Assembly: GCA_954871525.1 (NCBI GenBank)
Contig: OX940864.1
Coordinates: 13,014,001 to 13,078,000 of the forward strand
DNA length: 64,000 nt
Reading direction: 5' to 3'
From: Parietaria judaica
Taxonomy: Eukaryota; Streptophyta; Magnoliopsida; Rosales; Urticaceae
Part shown: piece by piece, positions 1 through 12,127 of the stretch
How positions within the stretch are numbered: the stretch's first letter is position 1
Layout of the letters: every line of letters begins with the position of its first letter
The notes under the pieces: generated by a model
What the model saw: the letters and a program-made list of their open reading frames with translations, nothing else
Told to the model about the DNA's origin: nothing
Database searches by the model: none
Program-made: the position numbers and the translations under genes

Positions 1-313
1 CAGCAAGGAAAGCGCGTAGCTTGAGGAGCAAGCAAAAATCGAGTCAAAGATTTGATAAGATTATTTAGGGTAGTTTCCTGATTTTGTGAGATTTGGTTAG
101 CTAGGGTTTCGCCTATGTGAGACTATAAATATACCTAGCATGTACACTTTGTAAAGGGCTGAGTCCATTAGAGTTTGAGTTTACCTTCTTGTATTTTGCC
201 TTCGATTATTAATCAGAGAATTTCTTCTCCCAAAAGTTTGTGTCCTTTTTTTTCTGTTCGATTTCTTTAGTGTTATTCGTGTTCTTTGCAGATCCGTGAA
301 TTGGGATCCAACA
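1..313 (+). mobile_element. 3' part of an LTR, cut by the window start
   Basis: The stretch ends in ..GATCCAACA at 313, a canonical CA LTR terminus, and holds a leader-like T-rich stretch. Its opening (TTGAGGAGCAAG near 21-34) and its closing segment resemble, in reverse complement, the LTR fragment at 63606-64000. The 5' end lies outside the window, so no TSD can be checked. It is probably Ty1/copia-type, judged only from LTR style. Confidence 0.55.
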
Positions 314-417
314 TTGACTATATATGATATAGCCTAGGATTGGAACTTGGATGTTTGAACTTTGAACTTTGAATATTTGCACTGCATTATCTTAGTTAAG
401 AAAACTGAAAACCTTTA

Positions 418-1532
418 GGGTTAATTGCGGCAAAAAGACCCAACCTTTAGTCAAATTCTCTGCTGTGTATACAACTTTCGTAAATGGCAGCAAAAGTACC
501 CAAACTCGGCATTTGGGAGTTAACCGAGAAAATCAGTCCATGTGGCTGTTAGCCTTTCCCACGTGGCACTTGACTGCCACGTGGCATGCCACCTAATTAT
601 TATTTTTTAAATAATTTAAAATATATTATTTTTTAATTTTTTAAATTAAATTATTTTTCAATAATAACCTATTATGAATATTTAAATTTAAATATTCATT
701 ATTGGTTATTATTATTAAATATAATTATTCATTTTAGAAAAGTGGGTCAAACGAAATAAATAAAGAAAAAAATCACCGTTCACGGTTCACTCAAGCTCCG
801 CTTCCGATCCGGTTCACGGGTGGAACGAAATCGCTTAATATGTTTAACAATAATAACCAATAATTATCATATGATTATTTAATGACAATTAAAAAAATAA
901 TAATATATAAAAAAAATATTGAAAAATTATTATTATAAAATGCAAACACAAAAAAGATATCATGCAAACAAATAAAGATAATTTTTCGTTAAATATAAAT
1001 ATGACTACTATTTTTTTTTTTGAATAAGTGGTGTGTATTTAATTATGTCTTGACTTTTTAAACAACATGTATGTTTTTATTGGCTATTATTATTAAACAT
1101 ATTAAACAATTTTATTCGTTGCGTGAATCGGATCGAAAACGGAGTTCAAGTGAACCATGAACGGTGATTTTTATTTCGTTCTACCCACTTTATTAAAAAT
1201 AAATAATTATAACCAATAATGAATATTTAAATTTAAATATTCATTATTTGTTATTATTAAATAAATTTATTAAAAAATAAAAAATAAATTTTAAAATAAT
1301 AAAAATAATTTTTTTTCTAAAAATTATTTAAAATATAATAATTACGTGGAATGCCACGTGGCAACCAAGTGTCATGTGGCATGCCACGTGGCAAAGGCTA
1401 TCAGCCACTTGGACTGATTTTCTCGGTCAACTCCCAAATGTCGAGTTTAGGTACTTTTGCCGCCATTTACAGAGATTTTATACACAGCGGAGCATTTGAC
1501 CAAAGGTTGAGTCTTTTTGCCGCAATTAACCC
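418..1532. mobile_element. Mutator-like palindromic element, 1115 bp, 9-bp TSD
   Basis: The left end reads GGGTTAATTGCGGCAAAAAG and the right end is its near-exact reverse complement. The flanks carry the same 9 bp, AAACCTTTA (409-417 and 1533-1541). The arms match far inward, including a second inner pair with the motif ATCACCGTTCA (about 772 and 1160). The whole element is therefore a giant foldback with an AT-rich centre near 975. It has no transposase. The 9-bp TSD and long terminal inverted repeats (TIRs) are typical of Mutator-like elements; the class is inferred from these. Confidence 0.88.
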
Positions 1533-1610
1533 AAACCTTTACGTTGCAAGGGAGACTAGGTATACGTAAGAAAACCGATGTATAAGTCGATCATAAGTAA
1601 ATTTGGATAT

Positions 1611-2079
1611 GGGTTAATGACGGCGAAAATACCCAAAGTTTAGTCAAAGAACCTCTCGTGTACCCAAAGTTTAAAAGTGATGGTAAAAATACCCAAAGTC
1701 GCATTTGGGGAGTTGACCACTCCATTCTCGTAACGCCGTTAGCTTACCCGTCAACTCTGGCCATGCGGACAAACGTGGGTTGCTGACATAACAATTTTTG
1801 TCACATGAATGAGCCCAAATCAGCCTCGTTTACAACAAAATAACAAATTAAACTCCTAATTAGTACAATTTAATACAACTCATTGAACCTCTAATGAATA
1901 CACTTAACAAAACAAATTTGTCCACATAGCCAGAGTTAACGGGTAAGTTAATTGCGTTACGAGAATGAAGTGGTCAACGCCCCAAATGTGACTTTGGGTA
2001 CTTTTGCCACCACTTTTAAACTTTGGGTACACGAAGAGTTCTTTGACCAAACTTTGGGTATTTCTGCCGTCATTATTCC
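1611..2079. mobile_element. Mutator-like palindromic element, 469 bp, 9-bp TSD
   Basis: The ends are GGGTTAATGACGGCGAAAAT (left) and, read inward from the right, GGAATAATGACGGCAGAAAT. The direct repeat TTTGGATAT flanks it at 1602-1610 and 2080-2088. The arms repeat a TACCCAAAGTTT-type motif and are complementary for well over 100 bp. It is non-coding. A truncated relative lies at 26342-26753. Confidence 0.9.
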
Positions 2080-2088
2080 TTTGGATAT

Positions 2089-2546
2089 AATTAATAATGA
2101 TGTCTAAAACGGTTAAAAAATTAGTGAATTTAACATAAATATTAAGATATGTCAATATATATATATATATATGATGGGTAAATTATCTTTGGAGGGATAT
2201 GATGCGTAGAATTGATAGGGTTCGTTTTCTTGGTTGATAAGGGATTGCGAGTGAAGGGTTTATAAATATCCAAATATATTATATATAAATATATATCACA
2301 CAAAGTATGTGTATTATGATTAATATATGTAGGGTAATATGTGATTAATATCGATTATCGATCATTAATGGAAGAAAGAAAATAAGAGACAATATGTCGT
2401 ATCAGTCATATATCTGTAAATCTTTTTTTTTTTTTTTTTAATATCAATTTTCGGACATGGATATCAGTGGATAAAGTTCATACGAAATTTTACTTAATTT
2501 TTTTTTTTCAGAGAAGAAAGCTAATGAAAGGTTATTATTAGCAGAA
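2089..2546. other. AT-rich spacer
   Basis: It contains a TA microsatellite near 2153-2172 and T-runs near 2425-2440. I see no gene or element end apart from the 3'-most 9 bp, which are the TSD of the next element. Confidence 0.6.
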
Positions 2547-3542
2547 GGGTAAACTGCGGTTAATGTACTCAATGTTTGATCGGCTGCGAATTATGTACCT
2601 AATGTTTATTTTCAACGGCTAATGTAGCCAAACTTGATTCCGTTAGATTTTTTTTTCGTGTTTTTTGTCGCTTGACCGTCAGCGAGTGATTCCTCCTCTA
2701 TATGTACACTTTTCGTATTTTTGACATAACTCACTCATTTTTTGTCCAAATTTTATGAACGACCTACGGTTGGAAAGATAATAGATAGATCTACAACTTT
2801 GATTTTTTGAGTTTTGTAAAAAAAGTTTTAAAAAAATACAAAATTTCAATTTCAACGTTAAACTGGACATTAGTTTAATGCAAAATATTTGTTTCGAGTA
2901 AATTTTAATATACTTAATGACTTTTTATAATAAAAATTAAAACTACAAAGTTGTAGATAAATCTTTTATATTTCCAACGGTAGTTTATTTATAAATTTTG
3001 GACAAAATATGAGTGAGTTATGCCAAATATATGAAAGATGTGATGTGAAAAAATCTTTCATATTTTTGGCATAACTTACTCATTTTTTGTCCAAAATTTA
3101 TACATAAACTATCGTTGGAACGATAAAAAATTTATTTACAACGTTCTAGTTTTATGTTTTATCATAAAAAGTAATTAAGTATATTAAAATTTGCTCGAAA
3201 CAAATATTTTGCATTACACTAATCTCCAATTTTACGTTGTAATTGAAATTTCGTATTTTTTTAAATTTTTTTTTAACAAAACTTAAAACACCAAAGTTGT
3301 AGATATATCTCTTATCTTTCCAACCGTAGGTCGTGCATAAAATATGGACAAAAAATGAGTGAGTTATGCAAAAATATGAAAACTGTACATATAGAAGAGG
3401 AATCACTTGTTGACGGTCAAGTGACGGAAAACACGAAAAAATCTAACGGAATCAAGTTCGGATACATTAGCCGGTGAAAATAAACGTTGGGTACATAATC
3501 CACAGCCGATGAAACATTGGGTACATAAGCTACAGTTTACCC
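2547..3542. mobile_element. Mutator-like palindromic element, 996 bp, 9-bp TSD
   Basis: Its left end is GGGTAAACTGCGGTTAATGT, with a complementary right end. The direct repeat TTAGCAGAA is at 2538-2546 and 3543-3551. The arms of about 480 bp are nearly perfect inverted repeats, with the motif TTTTTGTCCAAA occurring several times. It is non-coding. It has the same structure and much of the same sequence as 6669-7659. Confidence 0.92.
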
Positions 3543-3551
3543 TTAGCAGAA

Positions 3552-4389
3552 TTTAGAGATCATTTGTTATTTTTGAGCAAAAAAACTGTACTGTACCGAA
3601 TCATAGTACATCAAAATCATGCTTTTTATTTTTATTTTTTTACTACAATGAACAAATAGTAGGCAGGCTAATTGGGACTTGGGAGGGTAAAAATTCTGAA
3701 TCCATAAGGGTATATGTGTTAGCGGTGCAAGAACATTTGTGGTAAAACATAATACTGTACCGGCACATTAGCTATACTTCAGTACCGGTTCCTGATACCA
3801 GCACAAAATTATATCCATGAAATGTATTTGGGCCTATACAAGAACTTTTTTCGCACTGGTTAAAGATAGTTAATTTCAAATTTATAGCTTCTTATAATAA
3901 CATTAAAAGATTGTTATATAAAAATAAAAATAAAAACAATCAAGCTTTATAAACTATAAAGACTGATAACCCTTACAAGCCAATTTTTATACCGGAACTC
4001 TGAGGTGTCTTTACACAAAAAATTTGGGCGATCGCCCAAGGCCTCTAACATAAAATAAAAATTTATATATGAAATTTTAAGATAAAATAATAAATTATAA
4101 AATATCTTAATATATAAAAAAACCTCAAAACAATTTAAACGAACTTAATAATTCATTTTGTGCTGAAGGCCTCAGAAATTATTGGATCAGGCCTGATACT
4201 ATAACCAAACTGTTATATTCAATGATACGATTTCATACTATTATTTCAGGTAATTAGCTTTGTACTTAACTAACTTACGTTACACTACACCATAGATATA
4301 ATCGTATGATTATTAAGTTATGCCATCGTTTTCAATTATATATTGAAGCATTTCTTATTTGACTTAGTCATTAGCTCACATGTATACAT
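3552..4389. other. Spacer with a small hAT-family fragment
   Basis: Around 4023-4200 the motif CGCCCAAGGCCTC followed by an AT-rich stretch and a second GGCCTC copy resembles the interior ends of the hAT-type element at 39515-40037, so a decayed fragment is likely. I recognise nothing else. Confidence 0.4.
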
Positions 4390-4394
4390 GATTT

Positions 4395-5033
4395 TGTTGG
4401 GTGTCCTTCTTATTTGGAGGCCCAACAATGTGGGTTATTTTTGACCCATTGATCCATGTACCCGGGCCATGAAGCCTAGGTCATAAATGACTTAGATGAG
4501 ATGAAGAAAAGCAAGAGTGAAGAAGTGAGAGAAAACAAGAGAAAGAAAAGGAAATTCGCGGTTCCCGCACAGTTTCGTCGACCCTTAGGAAAATCGTCAT
4601 TGCGCATTCGTTCACCGATGTATCGTCGTGATTTTTGGACCGAACGTTCCTAAGACATAGAGGTACGTTCTGAACGGTGGAGATGTCATTTGGAATTTTC
4701 TAGTTCGGTCTGAAGAGTGGAAACCAGAGGCTAATTTGTGAGAACGTTTTTGACAAATTCTTCTCTTGCGTGTTGTTGTAATCCGAGATTGGTCTTGATG
4801 ATGACGATGTATGCCTCTAGTTTTATCTAGGGAAGACTTCGTTTGTAACTCACACTTGATTATAGTGGATTTTAAGCGGCCTACGGGTCCCGTGGTTTTT
4901 TACTCCATTTTGGGGGTTTTTCCACGCTAAAATTGTCTTGTGTTCGTGGCTGTGTTTCGATTATTATCGCCTTCATATTTTAGTGGCTATTGGGAGATAT
5001 TGAGATTCTGTTGCGTTACGCTTTCTCCCAACA
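4395..5033 (+). mobile_element. Solo LTR, 639 bp, copia-like
   Basis: The termini TGTTGGG and CCCAACA are inverted copies and give a TG..CA LTR. The 5-bp repeat GATTT flanks it (4390-4394 and 5034-5038). A G/T-rich block near 4895-4930 followed by a short leader is typical of copia LTR ends. No internal region or partner LTR is adjacent, so this is a solo LTR left by LTR-LTR recombination. Confidence 0.88.
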
Positions 5034-5038
5034 GATTT

Positions 5039-5584
5039 CTCTAAAACCGTAATGCAAAGAAAATATTACCGGAAGCTTGCACGATAGTTGCTGCAAAACT
5101 GCCGTACAAAGTGAAAACGCGAAGATTTTTTAGCCGTGAAAACGTCAATGATTTTCACTTTTCACATTAGCAAAAATCAATAAGTTCGACTAGAGTAATA
5201 GATCCCATAATTGTGACACGACTAATAAACGGGTCATATCGAGTTGTGTCCTTACAAAACTCATTTTTTGGTCTATAAAAAATAATATGACAACGAACGC
5301 AATAATATTCAAACACAATAAAATAGCATCATCATATATTTTTTGAAGCATTGTTTGTTATTGTTTGTTTGGTACTCAAATGTGTGGCATAGCTAAATAC
5401 AATATAACAGACAGGTGACAGATAGATACACTTTATTTTTATTTCCTATATATTGGAAGAAAAAGAAAAAAATATTGGAAGAAAAAGAAAGAAAAAAAGA
5501 AAAGAAAAGCTTAGCTATCTTAAAAGATTGTGTGGTTGTGATTAGTAGTGCCTATTTTATAAAGCCCTATATATGCTTACTTAA
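5039..5584. other. Spacer, purine-rich tract
   Basis: An A/G-rich GAAA-type run spans about 5455-5512. No gene or element boundary is visible. Confidence 0.5.
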
Positions 5585-5599
5585 TTTTTAAAGTAATGT

Positions 5600-5900
5600 C
5601 TTCATCTTCGCTTTTCGACCTTCGTCAATTAATGCCGCTACTGCCGCCTTCTTGCCGATTCGTTGCGGCTTGTTGCACCGCCATGAGCCCTCAGAATTAT
5701 TCCATGAAATTTCTCAAAATGCCTCCTGTTCCGAAATCGACCCTGATACCAAATTGTTACGAACCACGATCGCTAATTTCGGAATCAAGAACACAGTGAA
5801 TATACAATCGAGAACTTTCTTCCATGTGTACAAGTGACTTGTAAATTTATTAGGTACGAAAATACATATATAGTAAAACATGTTTAAGAGAGTTTGATAA
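5600..5900 (-). mobile_element. Copia-like remnant: primer site plus LTR start
   Basis: On the minus strand, TGGTATCA (5744-5751) is the usual copia primer-binding motif (initiator tRNA-Met). It lies just inside an LTR end, whose plus-strand start is TGTTACGAACC at 5755. Plus-strand 5600-5743 would be the start of the internal region. The outer LTR end cannot be placed, so the right limit is approximate. Confidence 0.5.
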
Positions 5901-6255
5901 GTTTGTCAGCAACATGCATCTTATTTTGTACAACTTGTTCGAAATAACTTCATAATATATGTAAATGTTTTTTTTTTTTTTTTTTTTATGTTGAGTAATC
6001 TTATGACGGCGACTGTCTAGAGAAATTTTTTGAAAAACGTAAGTGTGAGATAAATCAGGTTAAAAAGACTAATGTGCACATGTGAGGATAAGATAACGCG
6101 ATTGATAATAAAAAACAATTTGCCAAACTCATAGTTTGAATTTGATCACGAGACCAACAAAATGTTAGCCTAAATGATAATTCCCTTGCCATGTTAATGC
6201 CAATTTCGGGCAATGTCTATCAATATAATTAACTCCGAGATATAAATATGATACA

Positions 6256-6287
<32 letters not shown>

Positions 6288-6659
6288 TATATAATACTGT
6301 GGCATTTCTTGTATGTGTCTAGTCAGGATGAAAAAGATGGGAAGAGGTTTGTGTGATGGTGGTGATGAGATTATATATATATATATATATATCCCACTTG
6401 GAAAACGAAATTGTTGTTGGGAAATAAATGTTATATTTATTAACTTTAAAATACCTCCAATAACACGACAATCTGGCTGTGTATGACAAGGATATCGTAC
6501 GTGAAATTATATGCCATATTATAAAATAACGTTTGGTTAATTACAAGGGCAAATAAAAAGTAAAATTTAAATAAAGTGTAGATCGAATGGAGATATATAT
6601 AACAGAGCAAAGAGAGCGACTAATCTATAATTGTGTAATGGGCATTGACCATGTACTTA
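5901..6659. other. AT-rich spacer with TA microsatellites
   Basis: TA runs lie near 6256-6280 and 6371-6391 and a T-run near 5968-5988. No coding signal is seen. Confidence 0.6.
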
Positions 6660-6668
6660 ATAAAAAAA

Positions 6669-7659
6669 GGGTAAACTGCGGCTAATGTACCCAATGTTTG
6701 ATCTTCTGCGGATTATGTACACAATGTTTATTTTCGGCGGCTAATGTACCCAATGTTTGATCCGTTAGATATTTTCGTGTTTTCCGTCAGTTGACCGTTA
6801 GAGATGATTCCTCATCTATAAGTACACTTTTTGTATTTTTGACATAACTCACTCATTTTTTGTCCAAATTTTATGCACGACCTATGGTTGGAAAGATAAG
6901 AGATATATCTACAACTTTGGAATTTTAAGTTTTGTAAAATAAGTTTTAGAAAAATATGAAATTTTAATTACAACGTAAAACTGGACATTAGTTTAATGAA
7001 AAATATTTGTTTAGAGCAAATTTTAATATACTTAATGACTTTTTATGATGAAACATAAAACTAAAAAGTTGTAGATAAATGTTTTATCTTTCCAACGGGT
7101 GTTTATTTATAAATTTTGGACAAAAAATGAGTGAGTTATGCCAAAAATAGGAAAGATTATTTCACATCACATCTTTCATATTTTTGGCATAACTCACACA
7201 TTTTTTGTCCAAAATTTATAAATAAACACCCGTTGGAAAGATAAAACATTTATCTACAACTTTTTAGTTTTACGTTTCATCATAAAAAGTCATTAAGTAT
7301 ATTAAAATTTGCTCTAAACAAATATTTTGCATTAAACTAATGTCCAGTTTTACGTTGTAATTAAAATTTCATATTTTTCTAAAACTTATTTTACAAAACT
7401 TAAAACACCAAATTTGTAGATCTATCTCTTAACTTTCCAACCATAGGTCGTGCATAAAATTTGGAGAAAAAATGAGTGAGTTATGTCAAAAATACGAAAA
7501 GTGTACCTATAGAGGAGGAATCATCTCTAACGGTCAACTGACGGAAAACACGAAAATATCTAACGGATCAAACATTGGGTACATTAGCCGCCAAAAATAA
7601 ACATTGGGTACATAATCCGCAGAAGATCAAACATTGGGTACATTAGCTGCAGTTTACCC
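6669..7659. mobile_element. Mutator-like palindromic element, 991 bp, 9-bp TSD
   Basis: It starts GGGTAAACTGCGGCTAATGT and ends with the reverse complement. The direct repeat ATAAAAAAA is at 6660-6668 and 7660-7668. It is a second copy of the family at 2547-3542, about 4 kb away, with different TSDs, so the two inserted independently. Long complementary arms meet near 7165. It is non-coding. Confidence 0.92.
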
Positions 7660-7668
7660 ATAAAAAAA

Positions 7669-8396
7669 CGCGACATGGAAACGAGTGAGCACGTCTAGGG
7701 ATTTTTGAGATGTATAAGACGTACTCGTTAAAAATGGGTTGATCTTTCCTATATCCTTTAAGTTGGTTGAAGCTTCCAATGACAAACGAGAACTTCGTAG
7801 CACTTGGGTTTGTCGGTGTCGGAGAATTCTCGTCGCTGTAAACATCTCGGTAGTCGGTAGTTTCTCCAGTCCGTATATATCTTGGTCAAACTTAGGATTT
7901 ATTTATTGAAATCGACATGTCTAATTCCAAAATTATTGTTTAATTACATAAAATCACATGCATAAGATTGCCTGAAAAATTTCAACGACATCGAGCTCTT
8001 GGCGACAAAATAATACTAATCATACCAATGTCAAGATGATAAATGACTAAATACTTATATATATATATATATATACCCATATACATACATATGTTTGACT
8101 AGAACTACGAACTTTCCTAGAAGCCTTGCTATAATATAACTATTATCATATTTTACATCAAGATATAATAAACTAATATTCTTGATAGAATTTTCATTAT
8201 AATGAATTTTCTCATCAATTAATCAACAATAAGAGAAGTCAATTAGAGGAAATTTCCAAGTAAAGTAACTAATTTATAAGTTACTTATAAAACAAGCAAC
8301 CGAACTGGGCTTCTTAAATTCGCATGATCATCCAGCATATTTTTCCCTCTCGATCATCTAAACCCTAAACCTAAACTTTATTCCGGACTATCCTTC
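7669..8396. other. Upstream region of the lectin receptor kinase
   Basis: It contains a TA microsatellite near 8056-8074. Minus-strand 7654-7845 is an open stretch of unknown meaning with no recognisable domain. The last 100 bases are the likely 5' leader of the kinase gene. Confidence 0.45.
8285..8292 (+). promoter_or_regulatory. Possible TATA box of the receptor kinase gene
   Basis: TTATAAAA lies about 105 bp before the ATG at 8397, a plausible distance for a plant TATA box plus a short leader. This is position-based inference only. Confidence 0.3.
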
Positions 8397-10334
8397 ATGG
8401 CGATAAGTTGCGCCGTTTTAGTGCGAACCATTGCCGTTTTAGTCCTCTTTGGTAATTTTGACCGAGCAGTGTCCTTAGATTTTTCATTTCCAACGTTCAA
8501 AAAAGAGAACGAGACGCTGTTGATCCTTCACAACTCGAAGATAGACCTCAACGCTATACAAGTTACGCCGGATTTAAGCGATCCTTCTAGGGTTATGAAC
8601 ATGTCAGGGAGAGCCTTGCACCGCAAGTCATTCAAACTATGGCGAAAAGGCAAAAAAGGCGAGACAATCATAGCTTCTTTCAACTCAACGTTCATGCTCA
8701 ACATCTCTCCTTATCCGTCCGGTGAGGTTCCGATTGGCGAAGGGCTCGCGTTTATCATAGCGACGAGCTCCGTCCTCCCTAGGGAGAGTGAAGGAAAATG
8801 GCTCGGGATCGCCAACGAAAACACATCGTTCTCAGGACCGGGAGTTGTTGCGGTCGAATTCGACACGAGGAAGAGTCCGCAAGACGTCGATGGCAACCAC
8901 ATCGGGATTAACGTGAACGGTGTGGATTCGACGGTGCAAGTCCCTCTGTCCAATCACGGGATTAACATCTCTGGCGGAAGCAATATAACTGTTAGGGTTC
9001 AGTACGACGGTTTGAACATAAGCGTGTTCTTGGAGGATAAGGATAAGGATGAATCGGTACTGAGCTGGCCTTTTAATGTCACGGCCGTTGTCGCCGAAGA
9101 CGTGTTCGTCGGATTCTCGGCGTCCACCGGAGACAACAACTTTGAGAGAAACTGTGTTCTGTCGTGGGATTTTCATGGTACGGACATCGAGCATGATGAT
9201 AGTAGTCTTCTCTGGGTGTGGATTTCCGTCTCGGTTTTCTCCTTCTTCGTGCTCTCTGCCGTTCTTCTCTTGTACCTGAAACGGCCGGGTTGCTCGGAGG
9301 ACTTAGAGGAGGATATTGAGATCTCGGACATGGCTCCGAAGAAGTTTACACTCAGCGAGCTCCGGCGTGCAACAGGCAACTTCAGCCCAAAGAACAAGCT
9401 CGGGCAAGGCGGATTCGGCACTGTGTTCAAGGGGCTCATTGGCGATGAGCCAGTGGCCGTGAAGCGCGTCTCGAAGGACTCGCGGCAGGGGAAGACGGAG
9501 TTTGTGGCGGAGGTGACGACGATCGGCAGCCTCAGCCACCGGAACCTTGTAAGGCTCATAGGGTGGTGCTACGAGAGGAAGGAACTGCTCATCGTGTACG
9601 AGTTCATGCCCAACGGCAGCCTCGAGAAGTACTTGTTCGGGGACGAGGAGCTGAGCTGGCAGCGGCGGCTGGGCGTGATCTCCGGCGTCGCGCAAGCGCT
9701 GGAATATCTTCATGACGGGTGTGAGCGCCGGGTTCTCCATCGTGACATCAAGGCGAGCAACATCATGCTCGACTCGGACTACAGTGCCAAACTCGGGGAC
9801 TTCGGGCTGGCCCGGACTGTGCGGCGTGGTGAGAAGGCTCACCACACCACTCGGGAAATAGCCGGGACACCGGGGTACATGGCGCCCGAGTCGTTCTTCA
9901 CCGCCCGGGCGACGATGCAGACTGACGTCTACGCTTTCGGAGTGCTAGTCTTGGAGGTCATCACGGGGAAACGGCCCAGAGGCTACGGTGACGACGGGTC
10001 CTTCAACAACGGGCTTGTCCTCTCCATATGGCGGCTCCACAACACCGGTCGTGTCTTAGACGCTGTCGACATGAGGCTGATCGGAGAAATTGAGGACGGT
10101 GAGGTAGAGCGCGTCGTCGCTTTAGGGTTGGCCTGTTGTCACCCGAACCCCGATGAGAGGCCGCCGATGAGGACGATCTCGAAAGTGCTGATCGGCGAAG
10201 AGGAACCCCCTCCGCTTCCGGAAGAGATCCCGGCGTTCGTGTGGCCGTCGTCGATGCCTCCATCGTTCAAGTCGGACGGCGAGACCACACTGCAAGGCGG
10301 CCAGCTCACTATGTATGAGATCACCGGAAGATAA
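8397..10334 (+). CDS. L-type lectin-domain receptor-like kinase (LecRK)
   Basis: The product is a 645-residue single-exon plasma-membrane receptor kinase. Residues 1-26 form a hydrophobic signal peptide. Residues 27-265 are a legume-lectin fold containing VAVEFDT (151-157) and a GNHIGI metal-site segment (166-171), with many N-x-S/T sites. A transmembrane helix spans about 271-294. The kinase domain starts near 330, with glycine loop GQGGFG (336-341), Lys356, helix-C Glu372, HRD 448-450, DFG 468-470 and APE 496-498. It is therefore a complete RD-type Ser/Thr kinase. The C-terminal tail ends about 40 residues after the kinase domain. Length and layout fit the LecRK family, perhaps clade IX by resemblance. 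Such receptors sense extracellular signals in defence, development or stress; the ligand is unknown. The usual carbohydrate-site Asp appears as Glu115. The start is the first ATG, directly before the signal peptide. Confidence 0.95.
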   Translation: MAISCAVLVRTIAVLVLFGNFDRAVSLDFSFPTFKKENETLLILHNSKIDLNAIQVTPDLSDPSRVMNMSGRALHRKSFKLWRKGKKGETIIASFNSTFMLNISPYPSGEVPIGEGLAFIIATSSVLPRESEGKWLGIANENTSFSGPGVVAVEFDTRKSPQDVDGNHIGINVNGVDSTVQVPLSNHGINISGGSNITVRVQYDGLNISVFLEDKDKDESVLSWPFNVTAVVAEDVFVGFSASTGDNNFERNCVLSWDFHGTDIEHDDSSLLWVWISVSVFSFFVLSAVLLLYLKRPGCSEDLEEDIEISDMAPKKFTLSELRRATGNFSPKNKLGQGGFGTVFKGLIGDEPVAVKRVSKDSRQGKTEFVAEVTTIGSLSHRNLVRLIGWCYERKELLIVYEFMPNGSLEKYLFGDEELSWQRRLGVISGVAQALEYLHDGCERRVLHRDIKASNIMLDSDYSAKLGDFGLARTVRRGEKAHHTTREIAGTPGYMAPESFFTARATMQTDVYAFGVLVLEVITGKRPRGYGDDGSFNNGLVLSIWRLHNTGRVLDAVDMRLIGEIEDGEVERVVALGLACCHPNPDERPPMRTISKVLIGEEEPPPLPEEIPAFVWPSSMPPSFKSDGETTLQGGQLTMYEITGR

Positions 10335-12071
10335 GCCAATTAAGTGGTCTGAGTATTTAAACTTGAACGTAATCTTTAAACATTAATCTTAAAGAACATG
10401 TTGTTAATAATTATGTGGAGTGACACTCTAAGATAGTGAGTGATATATTATGCAATTAAAATGGTGCATAGAGATTCAAGGCTTAAGAAGTTCTTGAGTT
10501 AGGTGTGTATACTTTTTTTTTTTTTGGTTAATTATTAGATATGTATTGAGATTATACATATATGTACTTCATTAATGCCCTTCTTGATCTAGTGTACTTT
10601 CTCAAGTATTTTTTTTTTATCATTTTTTTTAAAGGTTTTATCCTTTTAAGCTATAAATATTTTGATATATAGAAAAGAAAATACAAGTGGAAGAATATAA
10701 TCATGCAATAGCTTAAGCAAGTGTGGATTAAATTAATAGGGGAATGTCAACTCATAAGGAGTATCTTGATTTTATCAAGTAGCTAGGAAAAAGTCTGTGA
10801 GATGAGAGCAAAAACAAAATACAAATTTCATATCAATATTTAATTATTCTCAATATATAATAAGATAGCTTTAAAGTTGAATGAATCAACTTTGTTTAAC
10901 GTATTAGTGGAAATATGAGCAAACTGCATGGAACTCACGGTATTAAAAAAAAAAAAAAAAAGTCCAATCGACCTGACTTTGAGCAAGAGTGAAGAAAAAA
11001 AATAAAAATATCATCACTCTTAACACCCCGTCTCATTCGGTTGTCATTTGAGATAGGTAACTTTAACAAGAAAAACGACATTAAAATATAAGTAGTTTTA
11101 CTCTAAACGGCATGGCTTTGTGAAGAGAAATGTTGTCGTTTAGTCCCTCTTAATTCGTTGGTTAGGTTTTTAAAGGAATCATTTGATTTGACTTTTTAGT
11201 AGCCGAATTATATGTTTAGGGTTGCCATTACGCGTAATAGCGGTGTGTAAGTAAAAAAAAAAATATGTAAGAAGAGCTACCCAAATTTATAATAGTTTTT
11301 CAATATGTTTTTGAATTAATTATTGAATTTGTTCATAATTATTCTAAGAACAACTAACCATAAAAATGGAAAGAATCGTTTGGACTTTGGACTTATCATT
11401 TTGTGGTTAGTCGGAAATTTACAAATCTGACTGGCGCGTTCCTACATGCGCCACCACTCGTGTTTCCCACGGAAGACATCAAAACATCAAACTGGTGATT
11501 TCAGCATGGTATCACAAATTTCTGGATTTCCATTTAATTTATGGGAATAAATAGAATCCGGAATTCCGTTTTATTCTTTCCGTTTGGAAATGAAAATTTG
11601 GCTTCGGAGTTTTTATACATACATCAGTTCTGTTTTTATTTAATTTTTTATTTTTAAATTAATGGCTAAATCTTTAACATTGGATTGACATCCGGTAGCT
11701 AATGTTAATTAATAATTAAAAAATATACCTTATGTCGTTTCAGTAGTTTGTCGAATAAATGGCGTCGTTTATTTAATAAGAAAATGCGCAATAATGATTG
11801 CTTTTTTTTTTAAAGCAATAATGATTGCTAAAAAGGACATGATGGTTCTTGTCAAAGCATATAAGCGAAATCAAAGTAAACGACATGTATTTTCTTCATA
11901 AGTAAAGGCAGTACTGTAAACATTTTCATGAACGACATCAACGTAAATGATATGTCGTATATTGTATAAGAAGCCGTGACAAGAAATCAGTGTTGTTAAG
12001 ATAAAAGTTTGTTTGCCTATATATTTGTATAATAAAATTATTATTACTACATAATCTCTGGTCCAACGATG

Positions 12072-12127
<56 letters not shown>

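Noticed and set aside
8711..9845. Long minus-strand open frames opposite the receptor kinase
   Set aside because: They mirror the GC-rich coding strand of a clear kinase gene and have no domain of their own.
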